Shown here: positions 34,401 through 44,900 of the stretch, piece after piece
Numbering within the stretch: the first letter of the stretch is position 1
How the letters are laid out: each line of letters opens with the position of its first letter
Made by a program: the position numbers and the translations under genes
From: Asterias amurensis
Lineage: Eukaryota; Echinodermata; Asteroidea; Forcipulatida; Asteriidae
Length of the DNA stretch: 64,000 bases
Assembly (NCBI RefSeq): GCF_032118995.1
Contig: NC_092669.1
Coordinates: 12,820,335-12,884,334, forward strand
Direction of reading: 5' to 3'
Notes under the pieces: model-generated
The model's input: the letters and a program-made list of their open reading frames with translations, nothing else
What the model was told of the DNA's origin: nothing
The model's database searches: none

Positions 34401-37400
34401 TACCAAGGAGAAATACAACACTTGACTGTAGGTAACAAACCTTTCAATTTTACGACTTTCCAGAAAAATGGTGCGCTACATGTATGTATAAACGCAGTAT
34501 TAAAGTAGTCCTCAATAACTACTTTAATTCAATACCTTTCTTTTTATCAGGTTCGTTAATTGTATTTAAGCGTCAAAGAGAGGCTGCTTAATCTACCAGC
34601 CTGTACTAAAATGAAGTCCGTGTCCTCAACACCATCATTAAACTACAGTTCACTAAACCGAACGTCGTGGACATACGTTGCATCTCAAACAAAAGTCACG
34701 ACCTTGTGCATAATTCAAACAAAATGGATACTTGCTCGATGCCAATCTTGTAATGTGTACAAGCACCATCAGTACCACAGTGTACACGTACATTATGTCA
34801 GGCTTGGCCTTTACAGTTTACACAAGTCCAGCATACATTGTCTATACTAGAAACTGTTGGCTAGTAACAAGTAAAGACCACTTCTGGGGCCAATTTCATA
34901 GAGCTGCTTAAGCAAAAAATTTGCTTAAGCACGAAAATAGCTCGCTTATTTTACACATGATACTGGCCAAAATTTCATGCCATACACATTGCTTATGACT
35001 AGTATTTAGCTGTTGTTTACTTAGCATAACAATTGAGTGGAGTCTTGGCCGGTAATCTGATTTTACTAAGCAATGAATTTTTTGCTTAAAGGAACACGTT
35101 GCCTTGGATCGGACGAGTTGGTCAAAACAAAAGCGTTTGTAACCGTTTTTTATAGAATGCATATGGTTGGAAAGATGTTTTAAAAGTAGAATACAATGAT
35201 CCACACAAGTTTGCCTCGAAATTGCGTGGTTTTCCTTCTACTGTGCGAACTAACATGGTCGGCCATTTATGGGAGTCAAAATTTTGACCCCCGTAAATGG
35301 CCGACGTGTTAGTCGACGAGGTAAAAGGAAAACCACGCAATTTCGAGGCATGTTTGTGTGAATCATTGTATTCTACTTTTACATCTTTCTACCCATATGC
35401 ATTTTATAAAAAACGGTTACAAACGCTTTTCAAAGACCAACTCGACCGATCCAAGGCAACGTGTTCCTTTAAGCAAATTTTTGTGCAGCTCTATGAAATT
35501 GGGCCCTGGACTTGCCCTGTGGACAGCTAAATACAGTCCAACCTTTAGGTCATTGATATAAACACACATTCCTTCTCAGATGCGAATAATAAACTTCAAA
35601 ATGTGGTTAAATTAAATTTATTTTTAGTTAATTTAAATGAATTCTGTTTAGTTTATCGCCACACTTTCATACTAATATTAAAAGAAAGAGAAATGCAAAA
35701 CCAAGATAGGACCAATATTAAGAAAAAGTTACCATTGCCCCCCCCCCTGCCCACCACCTCCAAAATAACAAGAACAGAAATATACATTTTTATTCTAAAA
35801 ATTACTTTTGGTTGACAGTAGACATTCTTGACAAGTCCCCATCTTTCACAACCTTGCTAAAAGTCAAGGTTTACAGAAAAACAAGGTAATTATCATAATT
35901 TATTCAGGATTTGTTTTATCCTGCAGAGATCTGTTTGTGCGGTGCATTCTGATCTGTGTACACAAATCATGATATTCTATCTTTATGAACACTGGACATA
36001 GAATATAGTCTGCAAGGCTTGGATTTGGGGGAAAATCTACAAGATCGTAGCTCAAAATGTTCAATCATTATACATTCAATATCACATTTATTAGCTTTAT
36101 CATTTTAAAGGGAAATGTTTGGTAGAGAAAACTTGTAAATTATATTTTTCTTAATACTAATCAACTCATTATAAAACATGTCATCTAAAAATACTTTGAC
36201 GAGGAAAGTAGAAGAAACTTACAGGTCAGTAGCCTCAGGGGTTGTTATATAAAGTGGGACAATCTGGACCCAAATTTAGCAACTTTCGTCGAAGCACTTT
36301 GACTTGAAACAAGGTTTTCGGAATGTATTTTACTTGATGAAGATGTTTGACTTTAAAAGCACCAAGCCTGTGCAACATGGTTTTTATTAAAGATTTTGTT
36401 GTTGTTTCATATCAGCATAGAATTGAATGAAAGCTTCTACATGAAACCCAAAAGTAATTTTTGACACATTTACAATAAAATAAAAACATAAATTATTATA
36501 TACGAACCTGTTTTTCACTCAGTGATGTTATTTTTGCTTGTTGCTCATGTAACTGTTTTTTCACTTCAGTATTCTAAAATAACATTAAAAAAAAAACATA
36601 ATTTTTTTTTAATGGAATTCAGTATTAATGACCTACGAAAGATAAATACATAAACATCAACATAAAAACTGCATAAAACTGAACATTATTTTTGGCAACG
36701 TTTGTTTATTAATCATAAATGTTATGAAAACAGAAAATGTTACGATGGAAATAGTTGTACCAGTTATGTTTTCATGGTTTTGATGGTTTTAATTCAATAC
36801 AGACAATGTGGTAAAGATAGAAAGTATTTGTTTACAAATCTTATTACAAAAACGTGTAGGCATCACCCACAATCATTTTAAAATAATTATCCGTAAACAA
36901 AACCCACAAAACAAACAAACAAACGAACAAAACAAACAAACACAACACAACAAACAAACACCCCAACAAAAAAAAAAAACAGTGAAAAAGACTGCAACTT
37001 TTAACTTGTGTGTGACCAAGAACATGACAATACTTGGGAAAAATTATTTTACTATTTATGGTCATAAGTGTGGCCATGGAATTAGCAATCTAAACAATTA
37101 TCAAGAAATGGAGCAAAACAACTACCAGGTCAAGTAATGACCAATGTGAACAATTTGCATCAGTATACGATAATTTGTATCAAAATTACAAGCCAAAAAC
37201 AAGTGACAGTCAAAATGTTGAAAAAAAAAAAAGAAAAAAAAACTTACTGTCAAATCAAACAATTATTAACAAATGAATTATCAATCAATACCCAAAAATT
37301 ACTTATTTTTCTGGACAATTGTTAACAAATCTTGTCAATAAATATTCCATACTTAAGAAATTAACTTACTTGTGGATCATTCTTCATTTTAGCCACCAAA

Positions 37401-37970
37401 ATCTGCATCCAAAAACAAAGAGTAAAATTTATTCATCGAAAAAAAAAAAATCAAAACTTGCATTGGTCATGCAGTAATGCATGGGAATAGACAATGGAAC
37501 ACTTGCGTTTTATGTGACCTACATGTACACACGTCTTGTCACATGAAAAGATCAAATTTAAAATCGCAAATACACCATTTTACCATAAAACTATTCACAA
37601 ATTAAGCTCCAGGGTTGGGTAAGCATGACTTACTTTCCATACGATGTAAAATAGCAGCTGTAGGTGTCGTTAACACGGATGAAAATACTGGGAGAAAAGT
37701 TCGCAAAGATAGAGTTTTGGAATGGTGGTGTACTCCGTACGCGATCATTCATGTAGTGATATCTTTATGCAGTTTACTATGGACATTTAAAACACACAGG
37801 GGTACTGCATAGCTCTACTCACTTAACCTTCTCTTTTTTTAATACTCAGAGCAACAACTACTCCTCTACTCTAAAGACCACACACCAAAACCTTCCTTAA
37901 AACTCACCTGATGGCATTGAATTTCTCGACGAAGCTGCAACTGCAGTTTTTCTAAGTCTGAGTTCGACAT
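25429..37970 (-). CDS. PHF21A: PHD finger protein 21A / BHC80 homologue (12 exons, complete)
   Basis: Exons in transcript order: 37970-37908, 37402-37370, 36573-36508, 32642-32574, 31978-31736, 31308-31189, 29871-29737, 29184-29121, 28900-28818, 27411-27265, 26008-25832, 25527-25429 (TAG). All joins are GT-AG and in frame, giving 432 residues against about 680 in human. The N-terminal helix ([43 protein letters not shown]) matches the PHF21A start; the middle is Ser/Thr/Pro-rich; MASLGLIT and [15 protein letters not shown] match the basic block; the PHD finger is at residues 293-341 and the C-terminal coiled coil [19 protein letters not shown] at 353-371 and beyond. In vertebrates PHF21A reads unmethylated H3K4 for the LSD1-CoREST-HDAC complex in the nucleus. 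The canonical AT-hook is not seen where expected ([11 protein letters not shown] instead). PHF21B is the alternative name; an invertebrate ancestor of both is likely. Confidence 0.93.
25627..25752 (-). mobile_element. tRNA-like SINE, family 2
   Basis: Read on the minus strand: GTGGTCTAGTTGGTAAGACA, then GTCGTGGGTTCGAAATCC, then the tail with the ACCGATGTG relic. It lies in the last intron of PHF21A. Confidence 0.6.
26829..27168. mobile_element. MITE-like element, GAGCAAGTTCG family
   Basis: Ends GAGCAAGTTCGCGTGTGC and GCACACTCGAACTTGCTC are inverted repeats, and inner segments with GGTTGACT / AGTCAACC blocks also pair. A shorter relative lies at 46888-47088. It sits in intron 10 of PHF21A. 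Confidence 0.7.
27265..27411 (-). CDS. PHF21A: PHD-finger exon of PHF21A
   Basis: Exactly 49 codons, phase 0 at both ends, flanked by acceptor TATACAG and donor GTACAC. The C4HC3 ligands are all present: C298, C301, C311, C314, H319, C322, C337, C340 (HCSAC, LLMCDTC, VYHLGC, LWSCPQC). The Asp before the first Cys and the Met of LLMC correspond to human residues known to recognise unmodified H3K4; the neighbouring human Glu is Lys here (HKD against HED). Confidence 0.93.
27490..27745 (+). repeat. G-rich telomere-like minisatellite (GGGTTGGGGTA)n
   Basis: About 15 or more copies of the 11-mer GGGTTGGGGTA in two blocks (27510-27627, 27700-27735), with degenerate GGGTAGG sequence continuing to about 27960. 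The plus strand has regular G3-G4 runs able to form quadruplexes; the PHF21A transcript carries the C-rich strand. It lies in intron 9 of PHF21A. Confidence 0.8.
27966..28138. mobile_element. MITE-like element with ~35-bp terminal inverted repeats
   Basis: CACTGAACTTGTTCTCACTA with the following CGTTCTGAAAAATG is inverted at the right end as CAGAATGTAGTGAGAACGAG TTCGGTG. Total about 170 bp; a single copy was seen in this window. Confidence 0.65.
28405..28535. mobile_element. Short inverted-repeat element, GGCCGTGTTCGAA family
   Basis: Ends GGCCGTGTTCGAAT and ATTCGAACACCGCC. A relative at 42670-42805 ends GGCCGTGTCCGAA and TTCGGATCCGGCC. Interior sequences differ. Confidence 0.5.
28655..28800 (+). 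mobile_element. SINE family 1 tail fragment
   Basis: TAGGTCTCATAATTCAAACG (shared with 14450) and the tail ACAGCGCCTTGAGCATC ... GCGCGCTATATAAGAAACC, followed by ACTATTATT. It lies in intron 9 of PHF21A. Confidence 0.55.
29307..29635 (+). mobile_element. tRNA-derived SINE (family 1), long head copy
   Basis: A-box region GGCCTAGCGGTTAAGAGCAC and B-box region GAGTTTGAGTCCCAGG, body ACACCTGTGTCCTTAAGCAAG, then GTTTCAGCCCCAGGAGTAGG. It lies in intron 7 of PHF21A, next to an ACCAAGGCA-family remnant at 29213-29300. Confidence 0.7.
30382..31075 (-). repeat. LINE-like tail plus minisatellite, unit about 37-40 bp
   Basis: 30382-30460 resembles a retrotransposon tail (TTGTATTGCGCCCATTC then ATAATAATAA). 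From 30540 to 31065 about 13 variable copies of AAATGCATTGACATAAAGACAGTAGATACAACAGT-like units (written here as a type, not a consensus) follow. It lies in intron 6 of PHF21A. Confidence 0.65.
31540..31735 (+). repeat. Tandem repeat, unit about 62 bp, abutting PHF21A exon 5
   Basis: Three copies of GATAAATTGCTAGTCTATGG, CCAATAAG and CTGTATTAGATTATGAATAT; the last ends at the exon 5 donor (31735/31736). It contains ATGAATATTCAT. Confidence 0.75.
32180..32368 (+). mobile_element. MITE-like element, ACCAAGGCA family, reference copy
   Basis: Starts CAGGCCTGTATGCTTC and ends AAGTATCAGGTCTG, an imperfect terminal inverted repeat. The body carries GGGCACCAAGGCATTT, GAGCATTTCAAGGGCAC and GGAGGCAATTGCC. 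It lies in intron 4 of PHF21A. Other copies or parts are at 3911-4060, 32846-32922, 33285-33400, 34280-34410, 47452-47540, 50885-51040 and 51796-51975. Confidence 0.65.
33680..34027. mobile_element. MITE-like element, family A
   Basis: TTGTCAGAAGACCAGTATTC through CATCGGGAGCCGTTTCTCAC to ACCAATAGTGTCCAGTGTCT. The left terminus is truncated. It lies in PHF21A intron 3, which from 32643 to 36507 otherwise shows only repeats and AT-rich sequence. Confidence 0.6.
34885..35507. mobile_element. Family B MITE interrupted by a family C hairpin element
   Basis: The outer element starts GGCCAATTTCATAGAGCTGC and ends GCAGCTCTATGAAATTGGGC. It is interrupted at 35086-35475 by a second element starting AAAGGAACACGTTGCCTTGG and ending CCAAGGCAACGTGTTCCTTT. 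The inner one matches 1296-1692, so order of insertion is readable: B first, then C. Confidence 0.8.
36895..36985 (+). repeat. (AAAC/AACAAAC)n microsatellite
   Basis: AAACAAACAAACGAACAAAA and similar, ending in a run of A. It lies in intron 2 of PHF21A. Confidence 0.7.
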
Positions 37971-37999
37971 CTTGGTGAAACTTTCGGGCCGGAAACAGG

Positions 38000-39090
38000 G
38001 TTAACCTGCGGCCTTTTTCTTGCTCCCCAAAACCCCAAATTTTACGTTTTACGGTCGAGTCGATCGTATGTACAGTTCACAAAATTGGGTTACTGTACGT
38101 ACATGCATTAGAGTATGCTGCGGAGTGATATAAACTCAAAATAATCATCAAAACTAGTAATAATTCATGCTTAATTAAAATTACCGAATACACATTTTAT
38201 TTTTTAATCTAAGATAATTCTACATTTGTCTTTTTGAGTTGTTAAATCTCAAAATAAAGAAAAATGGGTGTTATTTTTTATCTGCTTCAGTGATCCTTTG
38301 TGTCTGTGAGAAGGCATTTTACTTCTGCGTCTAAAAAACACATGTGTGGAGTTCCCGGATGTTCATGTAAGTTCGTATGGGACGTAAAAAGAGGGGAGGG
38401 TAAAGGGGCGGATCGTCTACCCGGGAAAGGAGGGGTGGTATGGTTAAGTTTAGGCAACTTAACTTATATTGAAATTAAATATTCATAATTAGAATTAAGA
38501 ACAGGAAGTGTTCTCGCTACCTTGAACTCTCAAATCTGCATCCTCTTCTACTATCGCTTACCAAACATTTTTAGTGGGTTGCAGGGGGGGGGGGGGCACT
38601 CAGCTTTCGCTCGTCTAAAACTTTCTAATAGTAGGATGACCGTCTTACTCCCGAATTGCAAATACTCTCATTGATAGGCCCCACGTTTAATCACCCGGCC
38701 CATGATTTAAGGATCGAGGAACAATTAAAAACAGTAATTCTGTGTGATGATGATGGTAGAGTAGGCCTAGGCCTAGTGGAGGAGGGGGGGGGGGGGCGAA
38801 ATTTTACGGCAACGCGCGTCTGGCCCATTTGAGGTTGGATAATTAGCAAGCAGTTATTTGGTCTTTTTTCCCCTCAAGAACCCCAAAATCTGGAATAAGT
38901 AGGCAGAATATTATGTCTGATTATTATTTCTTATATTTTTTTAAACGGCAGCAAAATCCACGGGCACGTAAAAGTGCTTCAAGAACCCACAGAAAGGAAA
39001 AATAAAAGCAAGCAATTACAAACTAAGTAAAATAACCAACCATAGTTTTATTCACCACTCGTTTACAAACTGTACCAATCCCACGTCTAT
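38000..39090. other. PHF21A 5' flank, no gene recognised
   Basis: Upstream of the PHF21A ATG (37970). GC rises near 38340-38420 and 38790-38830 and there are two G-runs (38586, 38786). It probably contains the promoter and a 5'UTR, but no TATA-like or initiator element could be singled out. Confidence 0.4.
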
Positions 39091-39376
39091 AGCTTAGCGA
39101 TAAAGAAAGTCAAAACATTGTATTAATACCTGTTGTTGGCCTTTGTTATTATTTCTTAAACAATATACTTTGGATTGTTCTTTAAACACAAACCTACAGA
39201 AAAAAAAAGTTTCAAGGCTGGGGTGTGGGGATGGGTGGGAGAAGAAGTCAGATGAAGAGATTTTCTTGTCATCTTTCAAACTATTTTGCGTATGATATGC
39301 GTCTGAAGCAGAGGTTTTGCAAAGCAAAAATAAAACAAGATTAATCACCCGTAATACTTCATTTCGAAAACTAAGG

Positions 39377-39653
39377 CCAAATAAAAATAAAAACATGAGT
39401 AACGTTCCCGCCCGCTTCTTTTTTTACAGGCCGCCTCCTCCTTTTTTTTAAATGAACAAAAAAAAAGTTTTTTTCTTGTTTTTCTTTTTCACAACAGGAT
39501 AAATTTTAACGATCTCATATGAAGAAAACATTAATTTGTGGGGAAAAAACGGCCAGTTGTCGGTCGGCCAATTTAAAAGCAAAAAAGGGGGGGGGGGGCT
39601 CATCCTTCCTTTTTTCAAAAAGGCGGGACGCTAACCTTTTTGATTTTTATTTG
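39377..39653. mobile_element. Inverted-repeat element with CAAATAAAAAT ends
   Basis: Left end CAAATAAAAATAAAAACATG, then CGTTCCCGCCCGC; right end, inverted, GCGGGACGCTAACC and TGATTTTTATTTG. Fragments sharing GTT/GCTTCCC..CCCGCTTCC occur at 16160-16235 and near 14510-14600. Confidence 0.6.
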
Positions 39654-39887
39654 AAACAATCTTGTGCATTTCGGTAATAGTTAATATATCACACATGGTA
39701 TAAAGTTGGTCGTGGTGGGGGAAAACGTGGTCGTGGAAAACATCCCTTGGAATATAGTTGCTTGGATTACAATAGTTTTTGAGAAATTAGTAAAATAAAT
39801 GTTTTTTATCTAGAGAGTTCAAAACTCAATGTTTGAAAACAGTGAAAACATTTAAGGTGTTTTTCCAATTTAATTTGACATTCATCA

Positions 39888-40025
39888 AGCAATGAATATT
39901 TATCAAGTAATTAATATTCATCAAGCAATGAATATACATCAAGCAATGAACATTCATCAAGTAATGCATATTCATCAAGTAGGCCTAATGCATGTTCATC
40001 AAGCTATTAATTTTCATCAAGTAGC
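39888..40025 (+). repeat. Short tandem repeat (AATGAATATTCATCAAGT)n
   Basis: About seven imperfect 18-bp units such as CAAGCAATGAATATTCAT. It lies between nucleobindin and PHF21A. The TGAATATTCAT core recurs elsewhere. Confidence 0.75.
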
Positions 40026-40639
40026 GAGCAAAGCACAATTTTATCATTCCAATCTTTACACAAAACTAATACATATACTGTGTATCAACGAGGCACTGTA
40101 AAATACCTACACATAAATTAGTAATAATTATACAAAATAAATAAACCACTTCTTGGAGATTTTGTAGCTAGGAAAAGATGGCAAACGTTGCTCAAAAACT
40201 GTCCAATTATTTGATTCAATTAGTTACAGTGAATATACACCTAAAGCTTGACAACCATTAAAAATAAAATTGAAATGAATATGCAACCATTCTCTTGAAG
40301 ACGAGCAGAGTTAACTGTTCAAAAGTCAAGACCACCTACCAACTCTATTCAGAGCAAACACTCCCTCAAAAGAGATCTTATGGTTGTACCCGCAAGTGTA
40401 CAAGATATAGTTATTTCTTAGATGAAATGGAATATAATGAAGTAATCTTGCATTTTTTTTTGTATCGTACACTTTAACATTCCACTCAAGATATTTTGAA
40501 ACCAATCTCAGATAACAGTCTTACTTTATCCAAGGTAATAGAAAGTCTCAAAGAAAATTTCATCCCACTTCAGGGCTGAATAAAGATTGCATAACAATTT
40601 TCTATTTTTAGCAGAAAAGAGCAGGATACCAGTCACAAA

Positions 40640-41650
40640 TTGATCACATGACTTTGGTTTGTAGCATTATTTTAGTAAGCAATTTTTTTTTGCTAAGCCA
40701 CTTTTTGTGTTTAAGCAGCTCTATGAAATTGGGCACAGCTTATAAGCTTCCCATGGGTGACGCTAGGTGGCAGCAGACTTATAAATCAATGGTTTACGTA
40801 AAAGCGCATGTTCAGGATTACAAAAACAATATTTATTTACTTGTTAAGTCTGCTGCCACCAAGAATTTTAAACCTCACATTGTATCTTTTAATATTTACC
40901 AATATGGCTGATTAACGTTTTTTAATAGTTGAAATAGTTCTTGTACTTTTTAAACAGAGTACACAATTTAAAGTCATATCAATGAACATTTTAAACTGAA
41001 ATAATAAAATACACAATGTACAAAGAAAAGGATACAGAGTTCACATTAACAATAGAAAGAGGCAAAATTGTTTGAACTGTTTTAATAATTAATGCAACAA
41101 ATCATGTTTTTGGAAAGTAGGCTCCAGCCAAAAAAAACAAAACTTGTTTCTATCTTTACCACAATGCAACAGACATGTGTCATTTTGTTTAAGGCCCGGG
41201 GCCTAATTCCATAGAACTGCTTAAGCAGAACAAAAAATTACCAGCCAAAATACCATATGACATGCACCATTTCTGACTGGTATCCTGCAAATGTATGCTA
41301 AGCACACAATTTGTAAGCAAAATTGCCTGCCTTAGCAGCTTTATGAAACTAGGCCCAGGGGTAAACTATTAAGGACAACCTATTTAACAGCAACAGAAAC
41401 AGCATTAGAGCTACACAGTTAAGACTCCTTTATTACTACAATTTTATGTCAAACAAACCTTTACCTTTCAAGAATCTCACCAAATAAATTTATTGCCAAC
41501 AATGGCTGCCCATACCTAACATTTTAACATTTACAAACAGGGCCAATTTAATAGAGTTGCTTTAGCAAAAATATTTCCAACGAATTGTCTGTTAATGTTG
41601 TTGTGCTTAGCATCTTTTTGTGCTTAAGCAGCTATATGAAATTGGGCACT
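40640..41650. mobile_element. Cluster of three worn family B MITE pieces
   Basis: Pieces at 40640-40735, 41204-41356 and 41541-41648 each carry CTATGAAATTGGGC or TAATTCCATAGAACTGC ends with GCTTAAGCA. They lie in the nucleobindin 3' flank and probably in its 3'UTR, depending on the poly(A) site. Confidence 0.55.
41429..41434 (-). terminator. Candidate poly(A) signal for nucleobindin
   Basis: TTTATT on plus (AATAAA on minus), about 475 bp beyond the TAG at 41909. Further matches occur downstream, so the site is a guess. Confidence 0.3.
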
Positions 41651-41908
41651 GAACGGAGAAATCCAAAGTTAAAGACCAATACATGAGATACATGGTGCTT
41701 CTTCCAAAGTTCTGAGCATGTGCAGATGACCAGGGTACCAGTCACAACCAACATGCTTCAAATGGCTTCTATTTGGCTGGTAACTCAAAGCTCAGGAACT
41801 TAATGCGTAAGATTTTGATTGTGCATCTTGCTAATACAAAAATATAATCTTGATGAGCTACAGACGTTCACAGCGGAATGTTTTAGAGTTCGGTGAGAAG
41901 CAGAAAAT

Positions 41909-44900
41909 CTACTGCGCCCCTGGTGGGTTTCCACCATCAGCGGGAGCAGGTGCACCTCCTTGTTGTTGGGCTTGTTGTTGGGCTTGTTGTTGGGCTTGTT
42001 GTTGGGCTTGTTGTTGGGCTTGTTGTTGGGCTTGCTGTTGGGCTTGCTGTTGGGCTTGCTGTTGGGCTTGCTGTTGGGCTTGCTGTTGGGCTTGCTGTTG
42101 GGCTTGTTGTTGGGCTTGCTGTTGAGCTTGCTGTTGGGCTTGCTGTTGGGCTTGCTGTTGGGCTTGCTGTTGGGCTTGCTGTTGGGCTTGCTGTTGTTGT
42201 TGGGCTTTAAGTTGAGCCTCTTGTTGGGCCTTAAGTTGGGCTTCTCGCTGAGCCTTTAATTGGGCCTCTTGTTGAACTTTAAGCTGAGCCTGTGGATCAG
42301 CTTGTTGTTGTTGTTGTTTTATTTCTTCTTGTGCTTTTAACTGTGCTTGCTTAACGGCTGCTTCCTGCGCCTGTTGCTAAAATGAAAACATGCCAAATAC
42401 AATTAATCACAATGCTCTACGAAATTAAATCAAGTTTAATGGAAAATAATCTCTGAAAATAGCACTGTTTATTGACACACATCTATGAAACTTTGAAAAG
42501 TATTGTTTATCACAAAATGTACAAACAAAATGAGAGCAATTCAAAGGCAATGCGTCCCTTCAAACTTTTCAGTCACTAGCAAGTGGGTCCAGTTATCTTG
42601 TCATTTAACTAAACCCCAAACTTGATCACAAGTCTATAATAAACAGGACTGCTTCCAAACACTGAACTAAGGCCGTGTCCGAACTGGTGGCTACGGCCGC
42701 GGCTACGACCGTTGCCAGGGGTGTTGCTAAGGGCGTCCTATACTTCAATGCATGATGACGCGATGATCCGGCCGTAGCTGTAGCCATAGCCAATTCGGAT
42801 CCGGCCTAACTTTGTAAGAATTGTGACTGGTCATCAGGTGTTTTAATTAGCTTCTTACAAATGGAGCCGTGAATGGTGAAATGTTTACATGTAAATTGGC
42901 ATTTTAAAAACTGCATCGATGCTGAGACCAAAGCAAAAGAGCCCTATAATCTCCTCAAAACTCAAGGACTAATGTTTTTATAAAATGCCAATCATGACAA
43001 TTAAGAAATAAGAAAAAAAACTCTTTGATTATAAATATACGAAACAACAAAATTATAACCACAAAGCAGTTACAGAAGTGAAATTGGCGAAACGAATACA
43101 ACTGTAAAATAAAGTTCAACAAGATAAAAAATAATTGCAAAAGCAACAACATTTATGGCAAAGTGCATATTGGGTGAGAAAAAAAGCAGTGATCAAAAAA
43201 TGTAGGGACAAGAAATGAAGTAAGCTCATGGCTGCAAGAAAAAGAAAAAAAACTTACACACAACTCTCAACATAACAACCTTGACCCCACCCCATCACAA
43301 AGTCACAACCTCGACCCCACTCCATCCCGAAATCACAACCTTAACCCACTCCATCCCAAAGTTACAACCTCGACCCCACTCCATCCCAAAGTCACAACCT
43401 CGACCCCACTCCATCCCGAAATCACAACCTCAACCCACTCCATCCCAAAGTTACAACCTCAACCCCACTCCATCCCAAAATCACAAACTCGACCCCACTC
43501 AATCCCAAAGTCACAACCTCGACCCCACTCCATCCCAAAGTCACAACCTCGACCCCACCCCATCCCAAAGTCACAACCTCGACCCCACTCCATCCCGAAA
43601 TCACAACCTCAACCCACTCCATCCCAAAGTTACAACCTCGACCCCACTCCATCCCAAAATCACAAACTCGACCCCACTCAATCCCAAAGTCACAACCTCG
43701 ACCCCACTCCATCCCAAAGTCACAACCTCGACCCCACCCCATCCCAAAGTCACAATAATGACCCAACCCATCATCCTTAAGTCACAACCTCGACCCCACA
43801 TCATCCTCAAGTCACAACCTAGACCCCACCCCATCCCAAAGTCACAATCACATTATTCAAAGTAACACATTTTGTTGTTGTTGATGAAATGGTTAAACAA
43901 ACAGGTGTAGCAATTGGCAACGCTTGAGTTGTGAATGCTATATCGGGTACAAAAACAAAATAGAAAAACAACAAAACAACAAATTTAACAGGAGAAATGG
44001 TCAATCCTTTTCCTTTTCTCAGCCCCCCCCCCAAAAAAAAAAAAAAACACAACAACAATCAAAGATAAAATCAGTGAACCTCAACTCTAACAAAATAAAT
44101 ACTGGCAAAGAAATATGAGAGTGGCAGAAAGCAAGTTGTGCAACAGATTTAAAACAACGTGCTCAGCTCAGTTTGCGCTAGCACCGTGTGTAAAAATACA
44201 CCTAGCTGTGTAGTGAGTTCTTAAGAACAAATAGTTAGCCAAGTTCTCAAAGAAGAAATCTACTCAGCTAAGTAGATATAAACACATGACGTTACCACAA
44301 ACTGAACACACATGAATACAAAACAGTAAGGAATGAGAAGAAAGTCTTAAAAGGAGGGCGAGGAGGGGGTGGTTGGGGAGGAGGGCGGGGGGGGGGGGGG
44401 GGGGCATGACTTCATCCTCAACAACTAATCAATCAGCTTTCAACACAACATCACTGCATGCTCAATTTATAATCTTTTTCTTTTTTTTTTCAGCTAAAAA
44501 AAGTCAACGGAATGTTTTTACCTTTGCTTTCGTTGTCTGATCAGAGTTTCTTCAAATTTAAATTTAAGAGCAAAAAATAAATATAGATTATCAGACATGC
44601 TGTGAATAGAATGAAAAATCAAAATAGAATTTGAGATGTAGTCATACATTCTTGGTTTTTGGGGGATATTTGTACAGAAACACCTTCTTCTATGCATTTT
44701 TCATTGACTTTGTAGAGTAGAGAAACCTGCAACCATCAAGCTCACAAATTAGCATAGTGCTGATTTTACTCGCTAAGCAGAATTAGGTTACCAGCCAAGC
44801 TGCCATGAAGTGTATTGCTTGTGCCTAATTCCCTGGCCAATACCGCTAAGCTACAAAGCTTGCTAAGCAATCTTTATCCACCTAACAGCCTCTTACCATT

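Noticed and set aside
41850-42259. Plus-strand frames of CWAC or LLGL repeats
   Set aside because: Antisense shadows of the real QQQA-coding repeat of nucleobindin on the minus strand.
43281-43865. 194-codon proline-rich frame and its minus-strand partner
   Set aside because: C-rich minisatellite inside a nucleobindin intron; both strands open, no splice context.
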